NCBI RefSeq assembly: GCF_011745365.1
Contig: NW_024468910.1
Span: forward strand, 4,430,068-4,494,067
Source of the DNA: Cryphonectria parasitica EP155
Lineage: Eukaryota; Ascomycota; Sordariomycetes; Diaporthales; Cryphonectriaceae
Length of the DNA stretch: 64,000 nucleotides
Direction of reading: 5' to 3'
Below, piece by piece: positions 1 to 12,177 of the stretch. The position numbers and the translations under genes were made by a program. Under the pieces are notes generated by a model that was given only the letters and a program-made list of their open reading frames with translations, was not told the origin of the DNA and ran no database searches. Within the stretch, counting starts at the first letter, position 1. Each line of letters starts with the position of its first letter.

Positions 1-3000
1 CTCGAGACAGATCAGTGACGAATTCGGAAACAGCCTCGTGCCAAGATCAGGGTCCGGTGTTGAAACGAAGCGGTTGGCCCATGCCACTATACCAGGGCTG
101 TACAATAGCATGAGGATGCCATTCTTCGCCGTAACATCGACTTCCACCAGATTGCCATCTTGCGTGATTACCCTTGGCACCCACCTTCACACCCCCCCTT
201 TCCTTCTCGCCTTCCTTCCTACTCATACAATGGTACACACACAAGTCTTTTGGGGCGACACATGCCCTCTTCTTTCCTTCTTCTAGTTGGTGTGGGGGGT
301 TTTTTTTTTTTTTTGGTTTTTTTTTGTTATTTTTTGGTGCTTCATCCCCTTGTCAATAGCGGAATTCTGAGCGTCCAACTTGGGTTGAGCCACTTACATA
401 TCCGCGCCCAACCCTCTCGATTCATACCGCCGGTAGTACCAACCCTGGCTGTTTTCAAAGGTTTGCCTCCCCGCTCACTGCACTGGTGGTTTTTTGGTGT
501 TTTTTTTTTTTTTTTTTTTTCATTCCAAGCGCTCTCAACCAAAAAGGTTTAATGTCTTGTTACCGGGCCCTCTCCGCGCTTCTTGGGACGGGCGACACAC
601 TCCCTCCCCCCTTTCACAAGATGCAGCTAAATTGTCGAAGAGGCAGGCAGTGTCACTGCTGTGATTGGAGGGTAGGGCTGTCGGGTCTCACATACAGCAT
701 ATGTCACCACTATCCCCTTACCGGTGCCGCCGACTGTGTGGAGGGAGGGTGTGAGATACGACCCCTGTCCGACCTCCTTTGGGGGTTTTCATCCCATCCC
801 AACGGCGCCTTTGCTCAAGCGGTACAAAAGCATTACGCAATGTTGTACGTCGTCGTATTTCAAGCACAAAGAGAGACATATGCATACAAAAACGGACAGA
901 GACACCGAGAGGCAAGAGAAACACACACACACAGAGAGAGAAAGAAAAAGAGAGAAGAGAAAGCAGCAAGAACAAGAGGTCAAGGGGGGTAGAGGTGGAG
1001 AAGATGGGGGGGGGGGTGTGCCAGCCCATATCGCCCTCCCCATGTCTCGCAACGCACCACACACATCCCACCGGCCGAATGTGGGCCGGACTGAAAGTCC
1101 CAGCACACCGCCATTCGGCACGAGGTTGTCACAGTCAACGAGCCTCTGTGTGATGACCCCTCCGCCACGGCCCCCGGGGCCACACAACACAGGTGCCTTC
1201 GCTCGCACGGACATGGATGTTCTCCTTTAGCCTTTTGCCGCTCCACAAATTCGCACTCGACGGGGGACGGCCTAAAATCCCATTAAATCTCTCAATTTAC
1301 TCGGCTTACAGTAGGTGAGTAGACTAAAGCCGGCTCCTCCACCTCCTTCTCCTCCTTATGGGACGGGGGTCGACGACACGTAAGATACTATAGTACATGC
1401 AGCTAGCCTTAGCCTCGATCTTGTCGCCACTGCCTAGCATGTGTCAGGAACGGGTGCTTCTATTGCCGCTGCCACTATTTTGGTCCCTGGCGCCGGTGAG
1501 GTGAACTTTTGATCCAGTTCTTTTAGACCGAAATGCCGAGCTGTGATATTAATCGTGATTTACTTGAGAAATATCGAAAGGAGGACCACGTGATCGTACT
1601 GGCGAAATTTCTCAGCCTGAATGCGAGAGTTATACTACTCACTTCGCGGGATGAGATCGTCAAGTCAGGCGTACAGCAGTCGAAGAAGAGCCTAGTCAAG
1701 GGCAGTCTTTTCTAATGTGAACCACGGTCTCGTCTGTGTCTCGTCCCAGCTGGGCAGTTCCGGTGCGCAAGTAGGGACCTGGAACTGAAGGTTCACGCCA
1801 GCCCAGAGCTTGATCCGCTCGCGCAGTGCTGTTTCTGCTCCTTCACATCCCCGTCCAGTGCCCTCCCGTAAAAAATCACAATCTTGTCAAGACGTCGCGG
1901 GACACTGATCGACAGTGTGTCGTCCTGAGCTCAGCCCTAAAACATACCCGACCTCTTCTCGCCCGCGCGGGAGATCGTCGAGCTTATGCGCATTCCCTGA
2001 TTGCCGGTAGGCCATTCCAAGTCGCGGTGTGCGCGCGCGATTCTTTGCCGTTTCTCTTTTTAATGAAAAGGAGGTCGGACGGGCGGCAGATCTTCCCCCA
2101 TTGGCGGCACCTGGGCACCGGGGGGGGGGGGGGGACAGCAATGGGAGAAATAAATAGCAACACATGTGGTCGCCATTGCCACTCTCTTCCCTCACAAGCC
2201 ACGTGCGGGAGCAAGGAGAGGTAGAGACCGGTCTTTGCTGATCGGCATGATCGTGGGCTGAATTTACTGTTTTCAGAGACGCTATTTTTTTTCACTTGAC
2301 GGCGACAGGTCCTTTCATTTACTGACTCACGACGACAATTTGTCCAGCATATCATTCTTTTTTAGAATGCTAGCGCAACCTGTCCCGAGTTTGTAACAAT
2401 AGTACAGATGATGGGGAATAGGGTTGCTGTTGTGTTTCAGAAGATCGTTTGTAGATTTCATCGTAGGACTTCAAAGGGACTGTTTGCTTTACAATACCTT
2501 ATTATGGCCGCGTTCTAGTTGGACAAAGCATAATTAGATTGGATCGCCGCCGACAAATGCTGTATGAAATGATGAACTCTTTCTGAAAGTCAATATGTAA
2601 CGTTTAATCAGAATCATGGACCAGGTGTAACAACTCTTGTTCCATGTGAGTTTCTTGTGGAGACAGTCATCATTACTTTATGTACAGGATTCTCATCGAG
2701 TGACAATGATGGGGCCTCTTCAGACGGAACCTGGATTGGGGCATTCAGTATAGGCAACTGATGCATGACGAAAAAGAAGGATATGGATCTCATGGGCGAT
2801 GCAACTTTGCGACACAAAGCTTGTATCCCTGGTAGAACAGATCTCAGAATCTTCACATGCAGTTGATGCTCGCTTGTGAATAATTACAGTGAGGTTAGAG
2901 GCCTCCGAGAAGTAAAAGTACAAGATAACGGAAAATAAGCTCCTTGTTAATTTGGAGTCTATTTTAAGCCTTATTTGACAGTGATTTAGATGATGCAATT

Positions 3001-4036
3001 ATAGCTCAGGTAAAAACGCTGAAACAGCCCTCTCCACCGCAGGCCAACAATGTGGAACTCAGTCAAAATACGGGCCACCAGGGTTGGCAATATTGATAAG
3101 CCCTGCAAGAGGTCAAGAGAGACATCCGGAAGTCACTCTATTGCCAAAGTTGTTGTTAGCTTCATCTTTCAGCCTGACTCTTGGGTGTTCAATAGGCGCA
3201 ATTATTTACAGCATGACTGGTCTTCCGCGTTGCACAAGTTTTCCGTGAATCGGCACATCCATGGCTCGGGATGTACACAAACTTTGCGAGTGGCAGTCTC
3301 ATTTATGTATAGATGCTCTCCCAATTCTGGCTTCACTGCTACAGCCCATTTGCTGAAATGCTATGATTACAAACTCGAACATAGTATTCCCATTTGGAGT
3401 GAACAGTGCCCAACAACATGTGCACAGGAGACGCTCGGAATGCCGAGACTCTTGAAGGGCCGATGGACCTGCCAATCTTGCAGCGATGCTTATAGTCTCT
3501 TAGGGCCAGTGCTTTGAGTCTTACCCATAGAGTCTTTCTTTCTAATTATAGGAGGGAATGCTGTCTGCTAAGAGTCTGGTCTCTTTCGTATGGGCATCAG
3601 ATTTAGGCGAGGTTGTGGCTCAGAGCTGACGGAGGGCACAAGATGGTGCCACTTGAACACATCGCTGAATCTCCTGTACTCAACTGCAAGACCACAACAA
3701 TAATAAATGTAGACCCTAGAGCATTCTGGAAGAACAGGGGAAGAAGGAAAACTCGAACATAATCTCCAGCAAACATTTTCTTCTCGTTCGTGATATGTAA
3801 GATGGATGGTGGCTCAAGGGTTTTATCCATCACCGAATGAGTCACGCTTTGGCTAAACGGGCTCCTCGTGGTGGCTCAGCTCATTTTCTGCAATAGGCTG
3901 CATTCCAACTCCCAACCAATCGGCCGCAGACATATTTCGTCAACAACTGATAATTATCTGCGTCTTCCTTTCGGTTCATGCCACGCGAAGCTTTCGACAA
4001 TCCCACCCACAAAGGACACACCGCAGCATATCAACA
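1..4036. other. Gene-poor left flank, low complexity
   Basis: I see no supportable gene. The first kilobase has long T tracts (about 300-330 and 499-520), a purine-rich CA/GA stretch near 915-965 and an 11-nt G run at 1006-1016. A 15-nt G run lies at 2120-2134. The longest open frame, 3050-3517 on + (155 codons), has no recognisable domain, no signal peptide and no usable splice partner. Part of the stretch may be promoter or leader of a gene beyond the left edge. Confidence 0.6.
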
Positions 4037-5378
4037 ATGAAGTCGCCGAAGATGATCGAGCTTGATGGCCGGACTGGCGAGGGCGGGGGCCAACTCGTGA
4101 GGATTGCCATCGCCCTTGCCTCAGTGACGTCCAAACCAGTCAGGATAACCAACGTGAGAGGCAACCGCTCGGGGCCGCGAGGAGGGGGTGAGCTGTACCA
4201 TCATCCGAACCAGCATGCGTACACACTGGCTCACGATGATCATTTTACCAGGGCTCAAATCGCAGCACGTCACTTCGGTCGAGTGGCTAGCAAAGGCTAC
4301 CAATGCCGACGTGAAAGGTCTCGATGTCGGCAGTAAGACTTTGGAATTTTGTCCCAAGCGCGGACCAGGCGACCTGCTAGAGAGGAACATCAAGATCTAT
4401 GCTGAATCACCTGCCGCCAGTGCGCTGCTCATCTTACAGGCGGTCTTCCCCTTTCTCCTTTTCGCAGGCAATGAAAGTGGAGATCCTGTCGAGTTGACGA
4501 TTTCAGGGGGCACGAACGTGTCCTTCTCGCTGAGTTACGAGTATCTGGACCAGGTGGTTCTGCCCACACTGGAGGCATGGTTCAGTATTCGAGTCCAGAG
4601 GAATCTCGAAAGCAGGGGTTGGAGCGCGGGGCCCAAGTCGAGGGGTTCTCTGTGGTTCAAGATTCACCCGCTTCCTCTGGGTACCACGCTCAAGCTAAAG
4701 GATGATGTCGGCACGAGCAGGGTTCACGATGATCTGGCAGTCCAATCTGTGGACGCTACCATCATCACACCTGCAGAGCTCCATGGCTCGCTAGAGAGCA
4801 TCTTGAGAGAAGACCTCACAAATCTCTTTCCCCAGGCAGAGCTCAACTTCAAGCAGCCAGAAGACAGCAGACATGAGTCTCGAATCTACGTGCTCCTGGT
4901 AGCAAAATCAGAAACACTGCGCTGGGGCCGAGACTGTCTCTATAGTGGCAAGCGCAAGGGCAAGGGGCAAGAAAAGCTCTGCAAGGACGTCTCCAGAGCT
5001 GTGACGAAAGCTTTAGCCGACGAGCAAGCCGGGGTTGTGGATGAGTACCTCCAGGATCAGCTGGTCATATTCCAAGCGCTGGCCGAGGGGAGGACAAGCT
5101 TCCCAAGATGGACTACCTATAAGGACTGGAGCGAAGCTTGCGACGAGTCTATCAGTGGTGTTGACGAGGAACTTGAAAAGCTGCATATGGACGGCGGGGG
5201 GCTTAAAAGGGACAGGGTGAGAGGACCACTGGGTGATGTCGGAACCGACAGTACTCACACACAGACGGCACGGTGGGTGACTTCAGAGATGTTGGACCCG
5301 ACCAAACTCACATGGTACAACAAAGGCACAGTCTGTGAAGGTATCAGTCTCGAATCAGGTTGCAGCAACACTCGGTAG
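4037..5378 (+). CDS. RTCA: RNA 3'-terminal phosphate cyclase
   Basis: Two exons, 4037-4187 and 4252-5378, give 425 residues; the 64-nt intron has a GTGAGC donor and a CCAG acceptor. RtcA-type enzymes use ATP to convert an RNA 3'-phosphate to a 2',3'-cyclic phosphate through an enzyme-AMP intermediate. The N-terminus has the family block GRTGEGGGQLVRIAIALAS (from residue 8), and the splice recreates the conserved run GGGLKSQH across the junction. The C-terminal block HTQTARW carries the histidine that becomes adenylylated in RtcA (about residue 386). This separates it from the non-catalytic Rcl1 branch, which lacks that histidine. It is longer than bacterial RtcA (about 340 residues), with extra charged sequence before the catalytic block. 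It reads toward NSA2 in the same direction, 800 bp away. I am confident of the family; the physiological RNA substrate in fungi is not shown here. Confidence 0.92.
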
Positions 5379-6177
5379 ACCTGTAAGCAGTGTGATGATT
5401 ACGATAGGAATAAGACCTGTGCTATCGTTTTATTTATGATATATCGAGCGTTCGACTGCTCCAGCGATCCTGAGCCTCAAAGTAGTAGCGACTGCAAGCT
5501 CTCTGCTGCCAATGCATTCCGACACCGTATAGAATGCAAATCTGTGTGGCTCGCTGTATGGACTGTCTGGAGGTGACGGCATGGATGTGAGGCTGAATAA
5601 AGAGCTTCTCGAACACACCCAGCGTAAAGCAGTGCTAGCATCTCGTCCGAAGAACCAACAAAACAAGTATAGGAATGTCCATCTTAGGCTTGTAGTAAAA
5701 TCGCAGGGTTAGGGGTATATTTACCCGCTTTTCCACACCACTGTACAATGGTCTTTAGGAGACCTTGATCAAGAGGCGCTCAAGAAAATATGTTTGAAAT
5801 GATACTCACGTTCTAATAAAATTGCATTCAGCTAAAGAACCTGTCATTCTCCCTTCTGTTGCTGTCTTTATCCTTCTTGTTCTCACCTGCATTTCCTCCT
5901 TCCTTCCTTCTCTTTTCATGGGCAAAAGCAGCCGCCACGGCTAGACACATGACTAAGCCGGATATTCTGCGATAAGAGAAAACTTCCCGATAAAGCGTCC
6001 GTCTTGCAACCCATTCTTTGATCGCAATGCAACGGCAGTAATTTCATCAACGAATCGTCTACCTCCTCACATACATTCCACGACGGCCACTCTCCCCCTG
6101 CCATCCAACTTCGTCCAGGCTCCAGCATTCATACTCAAATCTGATCCAAGTCCCCTTCGAGGGCGTCACACGTCAAG
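5379..6177. other. Intergenic, 3' flank of RTCA and promoter of NSA2
   Basis: No gene seen. The last 300 bp before the NSA2 start are pyrimidine-rich on the + strand, with many TCCTT/CCTTC blocks, as in leaders of strongly expressed fungal ribosome-biogenesis genes. Short minus-strand frames near 5430-5670 and 5916-6128 have no recognisable product. Confidence 0.5.
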
Positions 6178-7202
6178 ATGGTGAGTGAGAAAAAGAAAAG
6201 AGCGTGCCCCGCCACACTCTGGTTCTCGTCCGTTCAATCCAGACAGGACACTGACAAATTTATCCACGCATACAGCCTCAGAATGAGTATATGGAGCGGC
6301 ACACCAAGCTGCATGGTCGCCGCCTGGACCATGAAGAGCGCACCCGCAAGCGCGCCGCCCGCGAGGGCCACGAGGCGTCCGAGAAAGCCCAGAACCTCCG
6401 CGGCCTGCGCGCCAAGCTGCACGCTCAGAAGCGACACAAGGAGAAGATCCAGATGCGCAAGCAGATCAAGGCCCACGAGGAGCGCAACGTCAAGTCCGCC
6501 GCCCCAGACAACGACCCTGCCAACCCCGTCCCCGCCTATCTGCTCGACCGGAACAATCCCACCTCTGCCAAGGCGCTGAGCTCGTCTATCAAGAACAAGC
6601 GGTCCGAGAAGGCTGCGCGATTTGCGGTGCCGTTGCCCAAGGTGCGCGGTATTTCTGAGGAGGAGATGTTCAAGGTTGTGAGCACGGGAAAGAAGACGCA
6701 GAAGAAGGGCTGGAAGCGCATGGTGACGAAGCCGACTTTTGTTGGACCCGACTTCACGCGGAGGCCAGTCAAGTACGAGCGCTTCATCCGGCCTATGGGT
6801 TTGAGATACAAGAAGGCGAACGGTCCGTCCACCTTTTCCTTGGTGCCCTGTGCATGCTTTTAATGATGATGTTGAGGAGCGTGATCTTGGCTGACATGAC
6901 AGTTCAGTAACCCATCCCGAGCTTGGAGTCACGGTGCAGCTGCCTATCATCTCCGTCAAGAAGAACCCCCAAAACCCTCTTTACACACAACTTGGTGTCC
7001 TGAGCAAGGGCACCGTTCTGGAGGTTAATGTGTCCGAGCTGGGTCTCACGGTGAGTTCAGGTACTCGAAAGTTTTCGAGAGATATCACAATCGCTAATGC
7101 ACAATACAGACCACGTCAGGAAAGGTCGTGTGGGGAAGGTACGCCCAGGTCACCAACAACCCCGAAAACGATGGGTGCGTCAACGCCGTTCTCCTCGTCT
7201 AA
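6178..7202 (+). CDS. NSA2: Ribosome biogenesis protein Nsa2 (60S assembly)
   Basis: Four exons, 6178-6180, 6276-6822, 6908-7050 and 7110-7202, give 261 residues, the same length as yeast Nsa2. Nsa2 is a nucleolar factor of pre-60S particles, needed for 27S rRNA processing and related in fold to the eS8 family. The first exon is only the start codon: ATG is followed at once by GTGAGT, and splicing yields the canonical Nsa2 start [10 protein letters not shown]. The basic N-terminal half, the block [21 protein letters not shown] (split over two exons) and the C-terminus [21 protein letters not shown] are all typical. The second donor is the weak GTCCGT, chosen because it alone recreates the conserved KKANVTHPELG. 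The introns are 95, 85 and 59 nt. Very confident. Confidence 0.96.
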
Positions 7203-7449
7203 TACCCTATCTACTACTATCCTCGAGGTTGGAGAGCAGCGAAGACAAGAAAGAAGAGTGCATCACTGGGCGTTTGGAGTTTGCAGATCCAGAACTCATA
7301 AAATTAGGGCCTGGAAGAAATGGAAATACTTGTCAATTCAACTGTTATGTTTTTGCCTAGGCCCAGTATCTAGACTTGTCACATCCAGCCACCACTTTTG
7401 CATCGGCCTATTGCCGGCCCACTCTGCCGTCTTGCCGATCCTGATACTT

Positions 7450-9642
7450 CTAGCCAGCCTTGTCATTGGCAATCACTTCAACGGATACAGCCTCGCTACT
7501 CGTCTCCTCAGACGCGCCCACATCATTCTCTGGCGCGGGTTCCAAAGCCTTTTTCTGTCTAACAAGCAAAGTCAGCATTACTTTGGAAGAGTGCACCGAG
7601 TGTGAAGACACTTACTGTCGTTTGTGGATCACTATAGCCGCAATAAATCCAGCCCACAGTAAGAAGATGAAGACGAATGAAATTGGCCAGCCACGACGCC
7701 ACCTTGGGGCACCGTAAGTACCTGCGGTTGGGAAGGCAAGTAATGGCACCCATATTTGGAAACTATTCAAGAGATGTTGTCAGTTTGTTGATATTGGTGC
7801 GGAGAAGACAAGACTGTGGGGGCCTACGTACCTGTAGCCAAACGTCATCATGGAGCCCTGGCAAAGGTATTTTTATCAGCTTCAAGGTCGAGAGATGGCG
7901 CCGCTGTCAGTCGGATGCTTCGATAACGTACCAGGATGAGAGCTCTCTCCTCTGAATCATCTTTGACAATGCTATTGACTGTCGAATATAAAATAGGACT
8001 TGCACAACCTGCAAATCCGAGGAGGTACCAGCAGACAAATCTACACCGTCGTCAGCCTGAATTCCGTGGACACATGATGAGACGCCACAGGGCGGGGGCG
8101 GACCTACTTCAGAGTCTGTGGCACATTCCAGATGATCATGATTAGGATCGAGAACAAGGTGAAGAATGTCTGAACGGAATAAATCGTCCAGGCTGGGTAG
8201 ATGGCCGCCAGGGTGGTGCCCAGCCAGGATGCAACGGCGTAGATGGCAAAGTACGCCGTCGGCAGCTCGTTGATCTGGACGACCGAGAAGCCCTCGGCCT
8301 TCAGCCAGAGATTCATATATGACATTGGGTACGAGGAGATGATCATGCATCTTCAACCCTGATCGTTAGTGACTGGAAAACCTCAAAAGTTGGATTATTG
8401 ATCTGGTCGAGGGGTCTCGGTTTCTCACATGTAGCAGAACACAAACACCCAGATGTGCCACCTCTTGAACGTTCTCTTGAAGACATCGAGGTTCAACTTG
8501 CCCGGCCGGCGAACACGGGCCCTCTCCAACCGAGCCTTGGCCAGCGTTGTGTCTTCCTCGGTGAGATAAAAAGGCCTCGGCGAGTCGGGGATGCCGGGGA
8601 AGATGAAGAAGCCAATCAGCGCCACGGGAATCGTGAAGATGCCGTCGATGATGAACAGCCACCTCCAGCCGGCCATGCCACCGACGCCCGAGAGGTTCGT
8701 GTACGCCGCGGCCTGCAGGTAGCCGCTGACCATCGAGCCGAGCGGATTGCAGATGAACCAGGTCCCTGCACGCTTGAAGAGCTCAGGACCCGAATACCAA
8801 GAACCGAGGATGAAGTGTGTCCCGGCGAAGACGGGTGCTTCGAACATTCCGACCACTGTTATGGGTTTATTCGAGAGGGATTAAAATCGGCTTGATGATA
8901 GATGGGCTTGGTGGTGCGTATCAGGTTGGAACTTACAGAAGCGTAGTGCGTATAATTGTTGGACATTGGTCACTCGACTCTGTGCAAATGTCGTCACCCC
9001 CCAGAGGACTTCCAGGATTGGCAACAGGTAACGAGCGCTGTAAGCCGTCAGTCTTCAAATTGCGAGCCAGATTGTCATAATGACTTGGATTCTCACAGTT
9101 TTGGGCGCGAGAGCAACAGCAACCCCGGGACTTGAAAGACCACATAAGCTGTGTAGTAGCAGACATTGAAGTAATTGAGCTGATTGCCATAGAGACTGAA
9201 GTCTTCCTTCAATCCGGAAGTGTAGGCGTTGCTGATGTTTGTCTGATCTTCACAAGGTCAGGGTCAGCTAACCGGGTCTTCAATTTGAAGCTCGCTGGAT
9301 GTCGGTTATCATAAGTACCAAGATATTTGACGAAGACTGTGAGGCATCTGGTCAGTAATTATGCAGATAATCCAGTCACGACAAAAACGGAGGTAGTACT
9401 TACAACAAAGACATGCGAAGACAAGAATCGACACATCCAGTTTCAACAGTAACCTGAATACTTGTCAGTATAACGATGCAAGCACAACCTCAGCAGGTTC
9501 ACAGCGCCATGACTTACTTTTTTTCGGCTGTTGAATATTCGGAGGGATACCAGTTGAAGATTTCTTTGAAAAGTTTCCATGGCGATAATTTGGTCATATC
9601 AGGACGGCCTTTCGGCTCCTCATTAATACCTGACTCGGACAT
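7450..9642 (-). CDS. MFS transporter, allantoate permease (Dal5-like) family
   Basis: Eleven exons on the minus strand: 9518-9642, 9404-9453, 9319-9336, 9097-9247, 8937-9037, 8429-8855, 8108-8350, 7932-8040, 7832-7857, 7616-7762 and 7450-7558. They make 501 residues, the usual length of anion:cation symporter (Dal5/Tna1/Liz1) permeases with 12 membrane segments. Family marks are [12 protein letters not shown] in the first helix region, [31 protein letters not shown] and [13 protein letters not shown]. Exons of 18 and 26 nt are each needed to keep these blocks in frame, and all ten introns (57-81 nt) have GT-AG ends. The start is placed at the methionine of [10 protein letters not shown]; an upstream in-frame ATG at 9726 would add 28 residues. 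Substrates in this family are organic anions such as allantoate, nicotinate, pantothenate or dipeptides; which applies here cannot be read from sequence. Confidence 0.9.
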
Positions 9643-10706
9643 TCTTGGTAATTCTCTTGCAGCTCTGGCTGGCTGGCTGGTTGGCTGTCCTTTCGTACTG
9701 CGAGTGAATAAGCTCAAAGAAAGCAATGCAACTCCGGATCACCTTTGCTCATAACTTCCAATTTATCACAGCATAAAAGACAACGCTGTGGAAAACTATT
9801 TTGATGGCTCCAGCACCATGCATACTAGATCCACACGCTTTGCTGTCGCCATTGATAGCACGGCCTAGGTGATTATCACGATTAGCCATGCTGAGTGTGG
9901 GCGACGAATATTTTGGCCCTTGCCTAGTCGATACTTGCCTTGCGGTTCTTGTGTTATTTTCGCCGCAAATACCTGCCGCTAAAGTGATGTTGGACCAGGC
10001 CTGGATTGCGTGCTCTGTTCGGCTGTCGCTCTGTTCCATCCTCGCTACTCCCTTGTGATATTGCCGTTAGGATCTGATTAGTTGGAAGTGTCTTCTTGCA
10101 CATGGCCCACAGCCGACCACCACTGTGTATAATATTAGACCCATCATAGGCTCAAGAACAGATTGTTTTCTTTGGTCCACTGTCCTTTCTGCGAAGATGA
10201 AGGTGACTGATTGGAGTGCCCTCCCGAGATCCAGAAAATGAGGTGCTCCTCAAAGCAATGGCGTGCTCGTCTCTCCGCACGAATACAGAACCACCACAAT
10301 CGAAACCCCGCGTTGGACGGGATACCTGTCCAGGTGTTTCCCGAAACCCCCAAAGATGTTGTTGAAGTGCAACGTAGGGCCGATATTGATGTGTATTTCC
10401 ATTGGCCGTCACGGGAACATCACGGACTTGGGAAGGAGGGAGGGGCTAAGGGTGGCACATGCGAGCATGCTGTCGTGATGGGTCGCGCCCTTGAAATAAT
10501 GAATTTGTCAGAATCAAATTGAATGCCACGTATTGCGTGCCCGTTAGTAGCATGCACCGAGGTGTTTTGCTGGAAGGGGCATATCAGTCCAGCCTCAAAC
10601 GTATTTAGTCTTCGAACGCTCTCTGATATCAGGACGTCACTAAATCCAGTGAAGCTGTAAAGACAAAAACTTGCCCAAAAGAATCTTATTTCTCTAAGTC
10701 TGGAAG
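9643..10706. other. Divergent intergenic region
   Basis: It separates the minus-strand permease from the plus-strand oxygenase, so it should carry both promoters. Open frames up to about 100 codons (for example 10211-10522) match nothing I know and lack splice support. No TATA box or repeat stands out. Confidence 0.5.
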
Positions 10707-12177
10707 ATGCCTGGAAGAATCATTGACACATATGAGCAGGTCCCAGTGACCAAGGAAGACTGTAAGTTATACATAGTATTGCTCCTGATTCGAACAAGTA
10801 ATTGTACCCCCGCTAATCAAAATTGCATCTCAGTGGACTGGGCGGAGCTCATCACTCTCGATCTCAGCAAGTTCGACCAGCCAGGCGGCAAGGAAGAGCT
10901 CGTTAAAGAGCTGGATCACGCCGTCACAAAGGTCGGCTTCTTCTATGTGAAAAACTTCAACATCTCCCAGGAGGAAGTTGACAGGCAATTCGCGCTCGGT
11001 CGAGAGTTCTACGCTCTCCCTTTGGAGGAGAAGCTCAAGTATCACGATGAAGATGCCCTGGTTGGAGGCAACTACAATGGATATCGCCCTGCTGGTACCA
11101 GAATGTGAGTCAACAAGAATTCCACTGTGTTGCATGTTCAAGAAGTTACTTATTTATTCACCTCATCTAGTCTCGGGAATGGCATCAAGGATAACATCCA
11201 GGTCTATAACATCCCCAAATTCGATGGCTACCATCAACGACAGCAGCCCCCCGTGCTCGAAGACAATATCAAGGAGATTGAGAGATTTTCCCGTGTAAGT
11301 ATAGACTTATCAAGCCATCTCCATGAGAAACCCTAGCCTGACACACGGATCCATTTTTAGAAATGCCACGATGAGGTCGTCGTCAAGTTGTTGAAGCTGT
11401 TTGCTCTTCTTCTTGAGCTGCCTGAGGACCAGCTTGTCAAGGACCACCAGTATGACCTCCAGGGCGAAGACCACCTGAGATACATGCACTATGCCGCCAG
11501 ATCTCCCGAGGAGAACAAGCAGGTTGGCCAGATGTATACACCAGGCCACACTGATCTCGGCTCCATCACTCTTCTGTTCCGCCAACCAGTCTGCGGTCTC
11601 CAGATCCTGAACAGCGAAGGGAACTGGAAGTGGGTTGTAAGCAATGCTGTCTCGGGCGCTGTCTCGGGCACGTCTTTGCTTATTGGACCTGAAGCTGACT
11701 CGGACCGTATATTAGAAACCAATGGACGGAACCATCACCATCAATACCTGCGATGCCTTGACGGCCTTGACGGGTGGACTCATCAAGTCGAGTATCCACC
11801 GCGTGCATGCACCTCCTCAGGACCAAGCGCAGATCGACCGTCTGGGTGTTTTGTACTTTGCGAGGTCAGTCCTGCCCTTTTTTTCTTCTCCAAAGCTCAC
11901 ATCCTTGCCTGATCTGACACTTGTGAGATTTAGGCCCAACAACCATGTCGTTCTGGATCCGATCAAGAACAGCCCTCTCCTGGAGCGTCTGGGCAAGACG
12001 TCAAATGTCTTTACTGAGCTCGGACAGCACCTGACCACGGAAGAGTGGGTGAAGATTCGCCAGCAGCAGCAGCAGAGGAAGAAGAAGGGAGCTCAGGTCT
12101 CTGCCGATGGTAAATATGTGTATCCCAAGGAAGATCTTGAAATTCTTCCTGGTCTTCAGGCCGAGATCCATAATTGA
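10707..12177 (+). CDS. 2-oxoglutarate/Fe(II)-dependent dioxygenase (isopenicillin N synthase-like)
   Basis: Six exons, 10707-10761, 10834-11104, 11171-11294, 11361-11636, 11716-11864 and 11934-12177, give 372 residues. The N-terminal DIOX_N region (ITLDLSKFDQPGGK, HAVTKVGFFYVKNF, GREFYALPLEEK) is followed by the jelly-roll oxygenase domain. The iron triad is visible as H213-T-D215 in GHTDLGS and H270 in SSIHRVHAP. Downstream, where this class normally has Arg-x-Ser for binding the co-substrate carboxylate, the protein has R284-L-G, a Ser-to-Gly change. The fifth intron (11865-11933, 69 nt) is a multiple of three with no stop, so retention would add 23 residues beside that site. Relatives oxidise small molecules, flavonoid-like compounds or amino-acid derivatives; the substrate is not predictable. 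No biosynthetic cluster surrounds it. Confidence 0.88.

Noticed and set aside
3050..3517. 155-codon plus-strand open frame
   Set aside because: No domain, signal peptide or splice partner; composition looks like the surrounding non-coding DNA.
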